Notes: generated by a model not told the origin, from the letters alone. 9,432 bases of DNA from H17-190 sp034435615 (GCA_034435615.1 DAOTWZ010000004.1:1-9432), one strand, 5' to 3'. Positions 1 to 6,632 are shown, counted from the stretch's first letter. Program-made: numbers and translations.

Positions 1-107
1 GCTACGGGGGCGCCTTCCTCCTGGGGAGCATCATCAGCCTGCTGGCCGTCCCCTGCTTCGCTCTGGTGCGGAAGCCGCAGCGCCGCCAGGCGGCGGCCCT
101 CGGCTGA
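1..107 (+). CDS. C-terminal end of a membrane transporter, probably MFS (partial)
   Basis: The third reading frame is open from the window edge to the TGA at 105-107 and encodes 34 residues. They begin Tyr-Gly-Gly-Ala-Phe, continue as one hydrophobic helix (LLGSIISLLAVPCFALV) and end in a short basic cytoplasmic-type tail (RKPQRRQAAALG). A last transmembrane helix followed by an Arg/Lys-rich tail is the usual ending of 12-helix major facilitator transporters. The other two frames give Pro/Gly/Arg-rich peptides without a helix. The N-terminus and any substrate-defining region lie outside the window, so the family call is inference from one helix. The gene converges on the substrate-binding protein gene ending at 376. 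Confidence 0.6.
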   Translation, partial: YGGAFLLGSIISLLAVPCFALVRKPQRRQAAALG

Positions 108-178
108 GAGAGGCAGCCCGTGGACGGGACCTGGCCTCCAGCTCCGGAGGGTGGACACTTCGCACCGCCAACTCCCGC

Positions 179-210
179 CGGTGGGGCCAGGGGCGACAGA
201 ACCCCCACCG
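179..210. terminator. Hairpin 1 of the convergent gap
   Basis: CGGTGGGG (179-186) pairs with CCCCACCG (203-210) around a 16-nt loop. It starts 72 nt after the stop of the upstream membrane protein. There is no T-tract and the loop is long, so terminator function is only possible. Confidence 0.3.
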
Positions 211-252
211 CCGGCAGTGAGGATGGCCCCGGGTCCGGCGTTGACGAAGAGC

Positions 253-285
253 TCGTGGGGCTGGCGCTGCTCGCCAGCCCCACGA
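253..285. terminator. Strong perfect hairpin in the convergent gap
   Basis: TCGTGGGGCTGGCG (253-266) is perfectly complementary to CGCCAGCCCCACGA (272-285), a 14-bp stem with the 5-nt loop CTGCT. It lies between convergent genes and is symmetric, so it could stop transcription from either side. No T-run follows on either strand. That is common in GC-rich genomes but leaves intrinsic termination unproven. Confidence 0.5.
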
Positions 286-321
286 AGAGATCGCCCTCCG
301 GGACATGGCCCTGCCCGGTGA

Positions 322-358
322 GAGGCAGGGGGCCGGCATCCTGCCGGCCCCCTGCCTC
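322..358 (-). terminator. Strong hairpin just after the substrate-binding protein gene
   Basis: A perfect 16-bp stem (322-337 with 343-358; core GGCAGGGGGCCGGC) closes on the 5-nt loop ATCCT. In the minus direction it begins 17 nt after the TAG stop of the substrate-binding protein, the expected place for its terminator. No T-tract follows. It may also act as a barrier to transcription arriving from the + strand gene. Confidence 0.55.
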
Positions 359-375
359 CCCGGCGGGCGATGGCC

Positions 376-1629
376 CTAGCGCCGCAGGAGCTGTTCGATG
401 ACGTCGCGGTAGGCGCTGTACCACTCCGTCACCGGCTCCCACCGGTTGCCCTTCACCTGATAGACCCGCACCAGGCCGCCGCCCTCGTGGTCCTGGGGGC
501 TCATCTGCAACCTCACCAGGCCGGCCACCTCGCCGCGGATGCTCTCCAGCCCCTCCTTCATCTTGGGACCGTCCAGCGGGTAGCCGTGCTTCTTCAGGGC
601 GTTGCGGGCCGCCTCGATCATGACCGCCGCCAGGATGATGCCCCGCGTGTAGTAGACATCACCCCGCTGCAGGAACTCGTGAGGCTGCTTGCCCTGCTCC
701 TGGTACATCTTCCTGATCTCGTTCAGGACGGGCAGGTCGGGCCCCACGGGGCTGATCTGCAGACCGTAGTAGCCCTGGGCCACCTCCCAACCGCCGGCAG
801 CCAGAATGTCCGTGTCCGCTGCCCCCCAGATGAGACTCACTACCCGGTTGAGGGGGAAGTTGTTCTCGCGGAAGGTCTTGATGGAGACCGAGGGAGCCCG
901 ACCGAACAGGTGGGTTATCACCCAGTCTGCCCGGTAGCGCTGCGCTATGTCCTGCACCTGGGCCGACATCTCCAGCCCGGGCGCCGGCACGGCGAACTCC
1001 CGCAGCTCGAACCCCTCCCGCTGGGCCAGGGCACGCAGGACCTCCAGGGGCTCACGGCCGGCCGGGTTGTCGTAGTAGAGGTAGGCTATCTTGGGCTTGC
1101 CCGGCCTTCCCTCTTTCTGCCACTGGTCAAGGACGAACCTGACCGCCGCCGCCCCCTGGCTCCAGTAGCTGGCGGCAGCCGGGAAGACATAGGGGTACTT
1201 CTCCCCATTGGCCGTAGCAGCGATACCGTAGCCCGGGTTCAGGCAGGGGATCTTGTCGGCGTTGCAACGGTCTAGCAGGGCCTGGGCTATGGGCGTGCCG
1301 TAGTTGTTGATGGCCACCGCCCCCTCACGCTTGAAGCGCTCGTAGGCGTCCACGCCCCTGGGCACCTCGTAGCCGTGCTCGACGAGGAGGAAGTTTATAG
1401 GGTGTCCTTCCACACCGCCCCGCTTGTTCACCAGGGCTACATAGTCCTCTACCCCTTGCTTGATGGGGATGCCGACCAGCTGGGTAGGCCCGGTGGCGTC
1501 ATAGGTGCTGGCCAGGGTGATGGGCGGCTTGGTGGGCGTCCCTTCCTCGGGACCACCGGGGGCACAGGCCGCCATCAGTAAGGCCACGCCCGCTATGAGG
1601 AACGGTACCCAGCGCCTCAAGGGCCACAT
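376..1629 (-). CDS. ABC transporter substrate-binding lipoprotein, LivK-type (branched-chain amino acid/amide family)
   Basis: The 417-residue product should be an exported lipoprotein that captures a small solute and hands it to an ABC importer. Residues 1-22 form a lipoprotein signal (basic WPLRRW, hydrophobic core, LLMAAC with lipidated Cys22), followed by a Gly/Pro/Thr linker to about residue 36. The remainder matches the periplasmic-binding-protein type 1 fold: ITLASTYDATGPT at the start, GGVEGHPINFLLVEHG, a second lobe from about residue 160, and the near-C-terminal DHEGGGLVRVYQV typical of LivK-like proteins. The ATG at 1629 is preferred because AAAGGAGG lies 9 nt upstream and the lipoprotein signal follows at once. 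An upstream ATG at 1677 would put 16 polar residues before the signal. No permease or ATPase gene is visible, so the protein is an orphan here and the substrate cannot be named. Confidence 0.88.
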   Translation of the reverse strand: MWPLRRWVPFLIAGVALLMAACAPGGPEEGTPTKPPITLASTYDATGPTQLVGIPIKQGVEDYVALVNKRGGVEGHPINFLLVEHGYEVPRGVDAYERFKREGAVAINNYGTPIAQALLDRCNADKIPCLNPGYGIAATANGEKYPYVFPAAASYWSQGAAAVRFVLDQWQKEGRPGKPKIAYLYYDNPAGREPLEVLRALAQREGFELREFAVPAPGLEMSAQVQDIAQRYRADWVITHLFGRAPSVSIKTFRENNFPLNRVVSLIWGAADTDILAAGGWEVAQGYYGLQISPVGPDLPVLNEIRKMYQEQGKQPHEFLQRGDVYYTRGIILAAVMIEAARNALKKHGYPLDGPKMKEGLESIRGEVAGLVRLQMSPQDHEGGGLVRVYQVKGNRWEPVTEWYSAYRDVIEQLLRR

Positions 1630-1740
1630 CCTTTCGGTCCTCCTTTCTCCATAAGTGCTCCCGAAAGCGGAGGACATGATGCGCTGCCTGTCTCTCCTGT
1701 CCCACCCCCTCGTTAAGGGTAAGGAGCATGAACTAAGATT

Positions 1741-1756
1741 TTATACTCAAGTATAA
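1741..1756. promoter_or_regulatory. Inverted repeat just downstream of the predicted transcription start (candidate operator)
   Basis: TTATACT (1741-1747) and AGTATAA (1750-1756) are perfect inverted repeats separated by 2 nt. The site sits about 12-28 nt into the predicted leader of the substrate-binding protein transcript. Together with the palindrome at 1777-1788 it gives two symmetric sites about 34 bp apart centre to centre. Confidence 0.4.
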
Positions 1757-1774
1757 CTGAAGAGGCTGACAATG

Positions 1775-1802
1775 AATATACATGTATACCTTGGTTTGTC
1801 AA
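1775..1802 (-). promoter_or_regulatory. Sigma-70-type promoter for the substrate-binding protein gene
   Basis: On the minus strand a perfect -35 TTGACA (1797-1802) is separated by 16 nt from TATATT (1775-1780), which matches the -10 consensus at 5 of 6 positions. Transcription would start near 1768, leaving a leader of roughly 140 nt before the ATG at 1629. The tract is strikingly AT-rich against its surroundings. Confidence 0.65.
1777..1788. promoter_or_regulatory. 12-bp palindrome overlapping the -10 and spacer (candidate operator)
   Basis: TATACATGTATA is a perfect palindrome that overlaps the -10 element and the promoter spacer. A dimeric regulator bound here would block RNA polymerase. 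Part of the symmetry comes from AT-rich promoter sequence, so operator function is inference. Confidence 0.4.
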
Positions 1803-1868
1803 CTAGTTTACGTTCGAGGAGGTTTGGAGGTTTTCGAGGGCGGTCTCGCGTCGGGGCGGCGGCCGGCC

Positions 1869-3719
1869 TCAGCCGCCGGCACTGTAGACGAGGCGGTGCT
1901 GCTCGATCACCCGGCCGGAGAGGAAGCTCTTGGCATACACGATGAGCCGCCAGTACCCGGGGGGCAGGCCACCCGCCACCAGGTTGAAGCCCGACTGGTC
2001 GAACTGGCGACCGTAGACGTTGCCCACGTCCGGCCGGTGGCCCCCTAGCTGGGCCGCCCCCAGGAAGACGGGCCCTCCCGTCACCGTGCCGTCCGCCCGC
2101 GCCGGGTAGGCCCACACGTGCACGTACTCGATACCAGCGCCGTTGCTGGACGAGCGGTCGATGGCCCAGCCTCCCACCAGGAAAGGCCCTCTGACCGCTT
2201 GCCCCCAGGTGGGCACGTCCACGTGCATGGCGGGCCCCAGGGCGTACACCACGCGGTGGGCCTCCACCGTCAGTCCCGTGGCGCTGCGCGCGTATACCAC
2301 CAGATGATAGAAGCCGTCCGGCAGGCCGCCCGCCACCAGGTTGAAGCCCGACTGGTCGAATTGGCGACCATAGACGTTGCCCACGTCCGGCCGGTGGCCC
2401 CCTAGCTGGGCCGCCCCCAGGAAGACGGGCGCCCCCCGCACGTTGCCGGCCGGGTCCGATGGATAGGCCCAGATGTGCACGTAGTCTATGCCGACGCTGG
2501 GCGCCAACTGGTCCAGCGCCCAGCCTCCCATCAGGAACGGCTGCCGGACCACCGCCCCTGGCCCCGGCACGTCCAGAGTGACCCTGGGCAGGGTGTAGGT
2601 GGGCGGGCAGACCGCCCAGAAATGGTCGCCGCTGCAGCGCGGATAGTAGCTCCTGACGTTGTAGATGCCGTAGGGGTCGAGGCGACGGCCGCTACCGTCC
2701 TCCAGCACGAAGTGCAGGTGAGTGAACCAGGACGGCACCACGTAGCCCGTATTCCCCGCCGTCCCTATGCGCTGGCCCCGTCGCACGTAGACGGTGGCGC
2801 CCACCGGCAACGGCGAGCCCGACAGATGGGCGTAGGTGGTGTAGAAGGTCTGGCCATTGACGTTGTGCCGGATGCGCACATACTGGCCCAGCCCCCCGTT
2901 CCAGCCGTCGCCCACCACGTACACAGCGTAACCATCGTAGGCAGCAACGACCGGGAAGGGCGAGGCGGGGCGGTCCAGGGGGCCGTCCACGTAGTCTATG
3001 GCCCGGTGAAGCCCACCGTTGGTGTAGTACCAGCCCTGCTGGACTGTCAGGTTCTGGCTGGCGGGGAGGCGCAGGAAGTTGGGGGCCGCCTGGGCGCCCG
3101 CCACCGGCGGCCTCCCTACTCGCAGCGACCTCATCGCCTGGTCGAAGGCCCTCTGGTATCTCTGCGCCGCTCCCGGGGGCAGCCTGCCCTCGTTGAAGAT
3201 GGCCATGGTCAGGATGTACCAGCGTCCCTCATGGACGAAGCTGACGCTGCGGGCCCGTGCCTCGTCCTCCCCCTCATCGAAGCGGGAGCGGGTCTCCAGT
3301 AAGTAGGCCTCCACGCCCCCCAACGATATCTTCCCCCGGGAGAGCACCTGCGCCGCCTCGCCCACCCCCTGCTCCAGTTGGGCATCGATGCCGCCCTCGG
3401 GCAGGAAGTGGAGCACCTGCAGCTCGATCTTGGCCCCCCGCCCCGGATGGGGCGACCTGTCGGGGGAGGCTGCCTGGGCCTCTTCGTCGGCCCAGGCAGC
3501 CCAGTAGCCGTTCTCCGTGGCCCTCTCCTCCTTGCGCCAGCCGGGCGGCAGCTCCAGCGATACCCCCTCAGTGGAGTTCTGGTAGCGAACGGTGGGGCTC
3601 AGGGCATCGTCGATGATGTTGCCGAGGGCGCCCTCCGAGGAGGCGGAGAGGCCGAGAGACAGGGACGAGAACAGAAGGAGAAGCAGGAGCCGTCGGGCGA
3701 GTCCCTTAGCGAGACTCAC
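1869..3719 (-). CDS. Secreted M23-family metallopeptidase with two C-terminal Ig-like repeats
   Basis: The 616-residue product is predicted to cut peptidoglycan cross-bridges or stems outside the membrane. Residues 1-26 are a signal peptide (SLAKGLARR, a run of leucines, then SLGLSA before likely cleavage). Residues 45-200 form a PsbP/DUF1795-like domain (GVSLELPPGW to AFDQAMRSLR). Residues 225-350 are the LytM/M23 domain with its full ligand set: His238 and Asp242 (HRAID), His298 (TYAHLS) and His334/His336 (HLH). Residues 381-494 and 500-616 are two related beta-rich repeats (GGWALD, VHIWAYP, GGHRPDVGNVYG), probably wall- or surface-binding. The GTG at 3719 is chosen because the signal peptide follows directly and AGGGGG lies 4 nt upstream. 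An ATG at 3848 would add 43 residues with no signal-like character inside the upstream gene. The gene overlaps the preceding lipoprotein by 14 nt, suggesting coupled translation. Confidence 0.88.
   Translation of the reverse strand: MSLAKGLARRLLLLLLFSSLSLGLSASSEGALGNIIDDALSPTVRYQNSTEGVSLELPPGWRKEERATENGYWAAWADEEAQAASPDRSPHPGRGAKIELQVLHFLPEGGIDAQLEQGVGEAAQVLSRGKISLGGVEAYLLETRSRFDEGEDEARARSVSFVHEGRWYILTMAIFNEGRLPPGAAQRYQRAFDQAMRSLRVGRPPVAGAQAAPNFLRLPASQNLTVQQGWYYTNGGLHRAIDYVDGPLDRPASPFPVVAAYDGYAVYVVGDGWNGGLGQYVRIRHNVNGQTFYTTYAHLSGSPLPVGATVYVRRGQRIGTAGNTGYVVPSWFTHLHFVLEDGSGRRLDPYGIYNVRSYYPRCSGDHFWAVCPPTYTLPRVTLDVPGPGAVVRQPFLMGGWALDQLAPSVGIDYVHIWAYPSDPAGNVRGAPVFLGAAQLGGHRPDVGNVYGRQFDQSGFNLVAGGLPDGFYHLVVYARSATGLTVEAHRVVYALGPAMHVDVPTWGQAVRGPFLVGGWAIDRSSSNGAGIEYVHVWAYPARADGTVTGGPVFLGAAQLGGHRPDVGNVYGRQFDQSGFNLVAGGLPPGYWRLIVYAKSFLSGRVIEQHRLVYSAGG
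1964..2073 (-). repeat. Internal 110-bp DNA repeat, distal copy
   Basis: This tract matches 2321-2430 at 107 of 110 positions (offset 357 bp, exactly 119 codons). It encodes the PVFLGAAQLGG to LVAGGLP part of the second Ig-like repeat of the M23 peptidase. The flanking parts of the two protein repeats are much less alike. Confidence 0.93.
2321..2430 (-). repeat. Internal 110-bp DNA repeat, proximal copy
   Basis: This is the partner of 1964-2073, encoding residues of about 431-467 in the first Ig-like repeat. The three differences are 1971 a against 2328 g, a c/t change in the GAA(C/T)TGG stretch, and a g/a change in ACC(G/A)TAG. The offset preserves the reading frame. Confidence 0.93.
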
Positions 3720-4395
3720 GGAACCCCCTGAACACCACCTCGAAGGCCTGGCGAGCGTAGTCCGGCGTCTTGACGATGCGGACGACGAAGCCCTGGCAAC
3801 CGCCGAAGGGCGGACACTCGCCGGTCGCCATAGGGATATAGACGGCATCGTAGGTGATGTCGCCGTTGTCGCTGATCTCGCGCCGCGTCAGACGCACCGC
3901 CCGGCGACCCGAGTCGAGCGTCTCCTCCCTCACCTCGCTGTTGACGACTATGAGGCCCCCCTCCTGGCTGTTCCGGAGAAAGGCCTCCTGGGTCAGGTGG
4001 GTGGGCAGGATGTGGATGGCCACTCCCTGCTGGAACCGCAACCACGGCTCCAGACCTATGGCCGGGGTGGTGGCCGCCTCCTCCACCGCCTGTCTCTCCT
4101 CCTCGGCGGGGAGGGTAGTCAGGAGGAGGTAGTCCTCCGGGGAGCGGAGAAGCGTGGGGTCGGAGGTCTCCTGAGCGAAGCGCTCCATAAAGATGGAAGC
4201 CACCCGGTAGCCAGTGGGGACCGGCACCTGGTAGCCGTACTTGCCGTTGCGGTAGACAGGGGAATCAGCGGTGGGGACGGGGGTGGCAGTGGCCCCCGGA
4301 GGCGTCCCGTCCGGGGGGCCGCTCTCCGTGGGGCTGCAGGCGACGACCAGCAGGAGGCCCAGGACGGCCGCCGCCAGCGGTCCAGACTTGAGCAT
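3706..4395 (-). CDS. Small lipoprotein with a PsbP-like domain, partner of the M23 peptidase
   Basis: The 229-residue product has a lipoprotein signal (residues 1-20, LLVVAC with lipidated Cys20). A Thr/Pro/Gly-rich linker (21-45) precedes one globular domain (about 48-227). That domain starts NGKYGYQVPVPTGYRV and ends in a long amphipathic helix (DYARQAFEVVFRGF). The layout resembles the N-terminal domain of the peptidase encoded just downstream (GVSLELPPGW to AFDQAMRSL), consistent with a shared PsbP/DUF1795-like fold. Two cysteines (194 and 200) could form a disulfide in an outward-facing loop. The ATG at 4395 is forced, since an in-frame TGA lies two codons upstream. No good Shine-Dalgarno sequence is spaced correctly (GAGGG abuts the ATG). 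The stop codon overlaps the start of the peptidase gene. The biochemical role is not recognised. Confidence 0.72.
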   Translation of the reverse strand: MLKSGPLAAAVLGLLLVVACSPTESGPPDGTPPGATATPVPTADSPVYRNGKYGYQVPVPTGYRVASIFMERFAQETSDPTLLRSPEDYLLLTTLPAEEERQAVEEAATTPAIGLEPWLRFQQGVAIHILPTHLTQEAFLRNSQEGGLIVVNSEVREETLDSGRRAVRLTRREISDNGDITYDAVYIPMATGECPPFGGCQGFVVRIVKTPDYARQAFEVVFRGFRESR

Positions 4396-4607
4396 CCCTC
4401 AGCTACAGCACTGCCATAGATGTCCCCTCCCCACGACCACCGGGCGCGCCGACTCTTCTCTGGCGCCCTCGACAGGCCTGAAGGCTATCCATCCCCGCCG
4501 CGGCCTGTCAACCATCTGTTTGACGCGTTACAGGCTAAAATGCAATCAATCTAAGCTAGCTATTAGTCGATATTACTCGTCGTCATGGGGTGCCGACCTG
4601 CACAAGG
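4396..4607. other. Intergenic region between two minus-strand operons
   Basis: This gap holds the candidate promoter at 4484-4511 and an unusually AT-rich stretch (about 4520-4580, with AGCTAGCT and CGATATTA). I see no convincing reading frame or structured RNA. The AT-rich patch has no well-spaced -35/-10 pair on either strand. Confidence 0.5.
4484..4511 (-). promoter_or_regulatory. Weak candidate promoter for the lipoprotein-peptidase pair
   Basis: On the minus strand a perfect TTGACA (4506-4511) precedes GATAGC (4484-4489) by 16 nt. The -10 matches consensus at only 3 of 6 positions. Position and orientation fit the operon, with a leader of about 80 nt. Confidence 0.33.
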
Positions 4608-4645
4608 AAAAAGACAGCCGGGGCCGCCCGGGGTTACTCCCCGGG
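4608..4645 (-). terminator. Rho-independent-type terminator after the VOC gene
   Basis: On the minus strand, CCCGGGG (4639-4645) pairs with its complement at 4627-4633 around a 5-nt loop, inside a larger GC-rich inverted region. Longer pairing is possible between 4623-4631 and 4648-4656. In the minus direction a run of five T (4608-4612) follows about 14 nt after the stem. It lies 25 nt past the VOC stop codon. Confidence 0.6.
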
Positions 4646-4669
4646 GGCCGGGCGGCGAGGTGCCAGGCT

Positions 4670-5524
4670 TCAGGAGCGAGAGAGGCGAGGGTCGTCGGGG
4701 ATGGTCTCCTGGGTGAAGAGGAGGCGGGCGCCCAGGGACTGGGCGGGATCTATCAGCAGGTGGCCCCGGTGGTGCTCCAGCAGGCGGAGCCCCTGTCCCG
4801 TCAGATAGCGGGCAGCCCGCTCCAGATCCCTCACGCGGAAGGTGACGGAGTATATCTTGGGCCCCTTCTCCTGCAGGTAGCGGGCCTCGGGTACGTCGTC
4901 CCTGAGAGGGCGCACCAGCTCTATCGCATGGTCCGTGACCCACAGGAAAGCCCTCTCCCGGCCCTCCGCGGCGGCCCGGCCCAGCAGGGGCGCCTCCGTG
5001 AGCCCCTGGAGGAAAGATATCGCCCCGTCCAGGTCCTGCACGATGAAGGTGGTGGCGTTGGTCCACAGAAGGCCCAGGGGGTGCTCGTCGCGCCAGCGCT
5101 CGTACCAGCCGGGCGTCACCCGCGGGTCGCGGCGGACGGCGGCTGTAGATATCTCCAGCATGATGCCGAAGGCGTCCCTGGGATGGACGAAGAAGTAGCC
5201 CTCCAGCGGCACCACCACCTGGTAGCCCTTGCCCCGGCAGAAGGCGACGGCCTCGTGGAAGTCGCCCTCGATGGTCCAGGCCAGAGAGTGGAGGTCCTGG
5301 CCGTAGCGCCTGACGAAGCGCCCGGCTGGCAGCTCCGCCACCCGGGGGCAGACCGTCTCCAGGCAGAGCTCGGCCAGGAAGTTGAAGCAGGCGTCCCGGC
5401 CCTCCCATTCGGCGTAGCGGAGGCTGTAGGTGGTGGCGCCCAGTCTGTCCCGGTAGAAGGCGGTGGCCGCCTCCATATCGACCACCATATGCGTCACGTG
5501 GAAAAGGGTGGCTACCCTGATCAT
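4670..5524 (-). CDS. Two-domain VOC (glyoxalase/dioxygenase superfamily) protein
   Basis: The 284-residue protein contains two vicinal-oxygen-chelate modules in tandem (about 6-128 and 155-273). The first keeps plausible metal ligands: His12 (THMVVD), Glu56 (LCLETV), His79 (DLHSLAW) and Glu124 (IMLEIS), the usual H/E/H/E layout. In the second, the equivalent positions are mostly changed (TTFIVQDL, IELVRP, IYSVTFRV, LLFTQ) and only Glu202 remains. This suggests one catalytic and one structural half. Members isomerise, open or epimerise small oxygenated substrates using a divalent metal; the substrate here cannot be told. The ATG at 5524 is chosen for AGGAG about 7 nt upstream and because the domain begins there; the open frame upstream runs antisense-free but inside the GTPase gene. 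It lies 82 nt after the GTPase gene and is probably co-transcribed. Confidence 0.75.
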   Translation of the reverse strand: MIRVATLFHVTHMVVDMEAATAFYRDRLGATTYSLRYAEWEGRDACFNFLAELCLETVCPRVAELPAGRFVRRYGQDLHSLAWTIEGDFHEAVAFCRGKGYQVVVPLEGYFFVHPRDAFGIMLEISTAAVRRDPRVTPGWYERWRDEHPLGLLWTNATTFIVQDLDGAISFLQGLTEAPLLGRAAAEGRERAFLWVTDHAIELVRPLRDDVPEARYLQEKGPKIYSVTFRVRDLERAARYLTGQGLRLLEHHRGHLLIDPAQSLGARLLFTQETIPDDPRLSRS

Positions 5525-5606
5525 CTCCGTCTCCTGCCCTCCAGTGCCCTGAAGACCGGTGGCCTGAGGATAGGACACCGTCGCTGTCCCTGTCCATACT
5601 GGGGCC

Positions 5607-6596
5607 TCAGCCGTGCAGCTCGATGACGTCGCCATCGGCCAAGACGTAGTCCCGGCCGACGCGCTGGCCGGCGAACCTGGCCGAGCCCCAGACCAGGGCG
5701 TATTTGAGGCGTCCCCGCCAGCTCTTGTGGAGCGATTCGGCCGCCTCCTCCACCGTGCTCCCCCTGGGCAGCACCAGGGGCTCGCTGTAGCGGGGCTCCT
5801 CGCCCGGCCGCTTGGTATAGACACGGATGACGCCCAGGGCGAGGAAGAGCTCTCTCGCCAGCTCCTCCAGGCCCACGCCCTCCGTGGCGGAGGTGAGGAC
5901 GAGGGGGTAGCGCCCCCCGAAGGCCCTCTCCAGGGCCAGGTAGCCGTCCAGGGCGCCCGGTAGGTCGCCCTTGTTGGCTACGACGACCAGTCGCTTGTGG
6001 GTATGGAAGCCGCCCTCCGGCATCTCCTCCTGGGGGCCCAGGGCCCGCATTCCCCACTGCTCCAGGGCGCCCAGGACCGTCTCCAGCTGGCCGACGGGGC
6101 CTGCTGTCAGGTCCACCGCCGCCGCCAGGACATCGGCGTTGCGCAGGAGGCCGAAGAGGCGCGCCTCCAGCCGCCCTTCGGTCAGGGGAGGCGTATCCAC
6201 CACCTGCACGTGGACATTCTGGTAGAGGAGCATCCCCGGTTGGGGCAACTGGGTAGTGAAGGGATAGGGCGCCACCCGCGCCTGGGCACCGGTGAGGGCT
6301 ACGAGGAGGCTGGACTTCCCGCTGTTGGGCAGGCCGATGAGGACAGCCTGGCCAGCCCCTTCCTTGGGTATGGAGTAGGGATGAGGGCGTCCGCCCCGGG
6401 GCGAGGTGGGGCGCTCCAGCTCGTCCATGAGGCGGGCCATCTTGGCCCGTAGCTCCGCCCGCAGGTGATCCGTCCCCTTGTGCTTGGGCATGACCGCCAG
6501 CATCTCCTGGAGGGCGGCCACCTTCTCCGGCACCGTGCGGGCGGAGCGGTAGCGCTTCTCCGCCTCGTGGTACTGGGGTGGCAGATTGGCCGGCAT
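5607..6596 (-). CDS. DRG-family (Obg-related) GTPase with C-terminal TGS domain
   Basis: The 329-residue cytoplasmic GTPase belongs to the DRG branch of TRAFAC GTPases, linked to ribosomes or RNA. Residues 1-62 form the family's charged helical N-terminus (LPPQYHEAEKRYRSAR, PKHKGTDHL). The G domain has G1 GLPNSGKS (88-95), a G2 threonine in YPFTT (111-115), G3 DTPP (134-137), G4 NKGD (208-211) and G5 SAT (236-238). The TGS domain spans about 257-328 (IRVYTKRPGEEP to DGDVIELHG). G3 departs from the usual DxxG, with Pro137 where the glycine normally sits. The ATG at 6596 is preferred over one at 6773 because the conserved N-terminus begins there, GGTGAG lies just upstream, and a promoter falls between them. 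It is the first gene of a probable operon with the VOC protein. Confidence 0.88.
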   Translation of the reverse strand: MPANLPPQYHEAEKRYRSARTVPEKVAALQEMLAVMPKHKGTDHLRAELRAKMARLMDELERPTSPRGGRPHPYSIPKEGAGQAVLIGLPNSGKSSLLVALTGAQARVAPYPFTTQLPQPGMLLYQNVHVQVVDTPPLTEGRLEARLFGLLRNADVLAAAVDLTAGPVGQLETVLGALEQWGMRALGPQEEMPEGGFHTHKRLVVVANKGDLPGALDGYLALERAFGGRYPLVLTSATEGVGLEELARELFLALGVIRVYTKRPGEEPRYSEPLVLPRGSTVEEAAESLHKSWRGRLKYALVWGSARFAGQRVGRDYVLADGDVIELHG

Positions 6597-6632
6597 CTTC
6601 TCACCGCCCGGGTAGGGTCCGTCCCCAACCCT

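Noticed and set aside
370..1275. A 301-codon + strand open frame opposite the substrate-binding protein
   Set aside because: It is antisense to a well-supported LivK-type lipoprotein and rich in His/Leu/Gln from reverse-complemented codons.
1855..1877. A GGCGGC/GCCGCC hairpin around the peptidase stop codon
   Set aside because: Only 6 bp with an 11-nt loop, it overlaps the coding end and has no T-tract. It is expected by chance in such GC-rich DNA.
1964..2430. The near-identical pair as a mobile element or CRISPR-like repeat
   Set aside because: Both copies are in frame within one protein and fall in matching positions of two domain repeats. There are only two units, and no transposase or terminal repeats.
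3720..3848. An upstream ATG extension of the M23 peptidase
   Set aside because: The extra 43 residues are Ser/Arg-rich, sit inside the upstream lipoprotein gene and would bury the signal peptide. The GTG at 3719 fits better.
4271..5626. A 451-codon + strand open frame across the VOC gene and its 3' gap
   Set aside because: It lies antisense to a VOC protein with conserved motifs, crosses a terminator, and encodes no recognisable domain.
5525..5824. A 100-codon N-terminal extension of the VOC protein
   Set aside because: It overlaps the TGS domain of the GTPase in another frame, and the ATG at 5524 has a good Shine-Dalgarno and starts the VOC fold.
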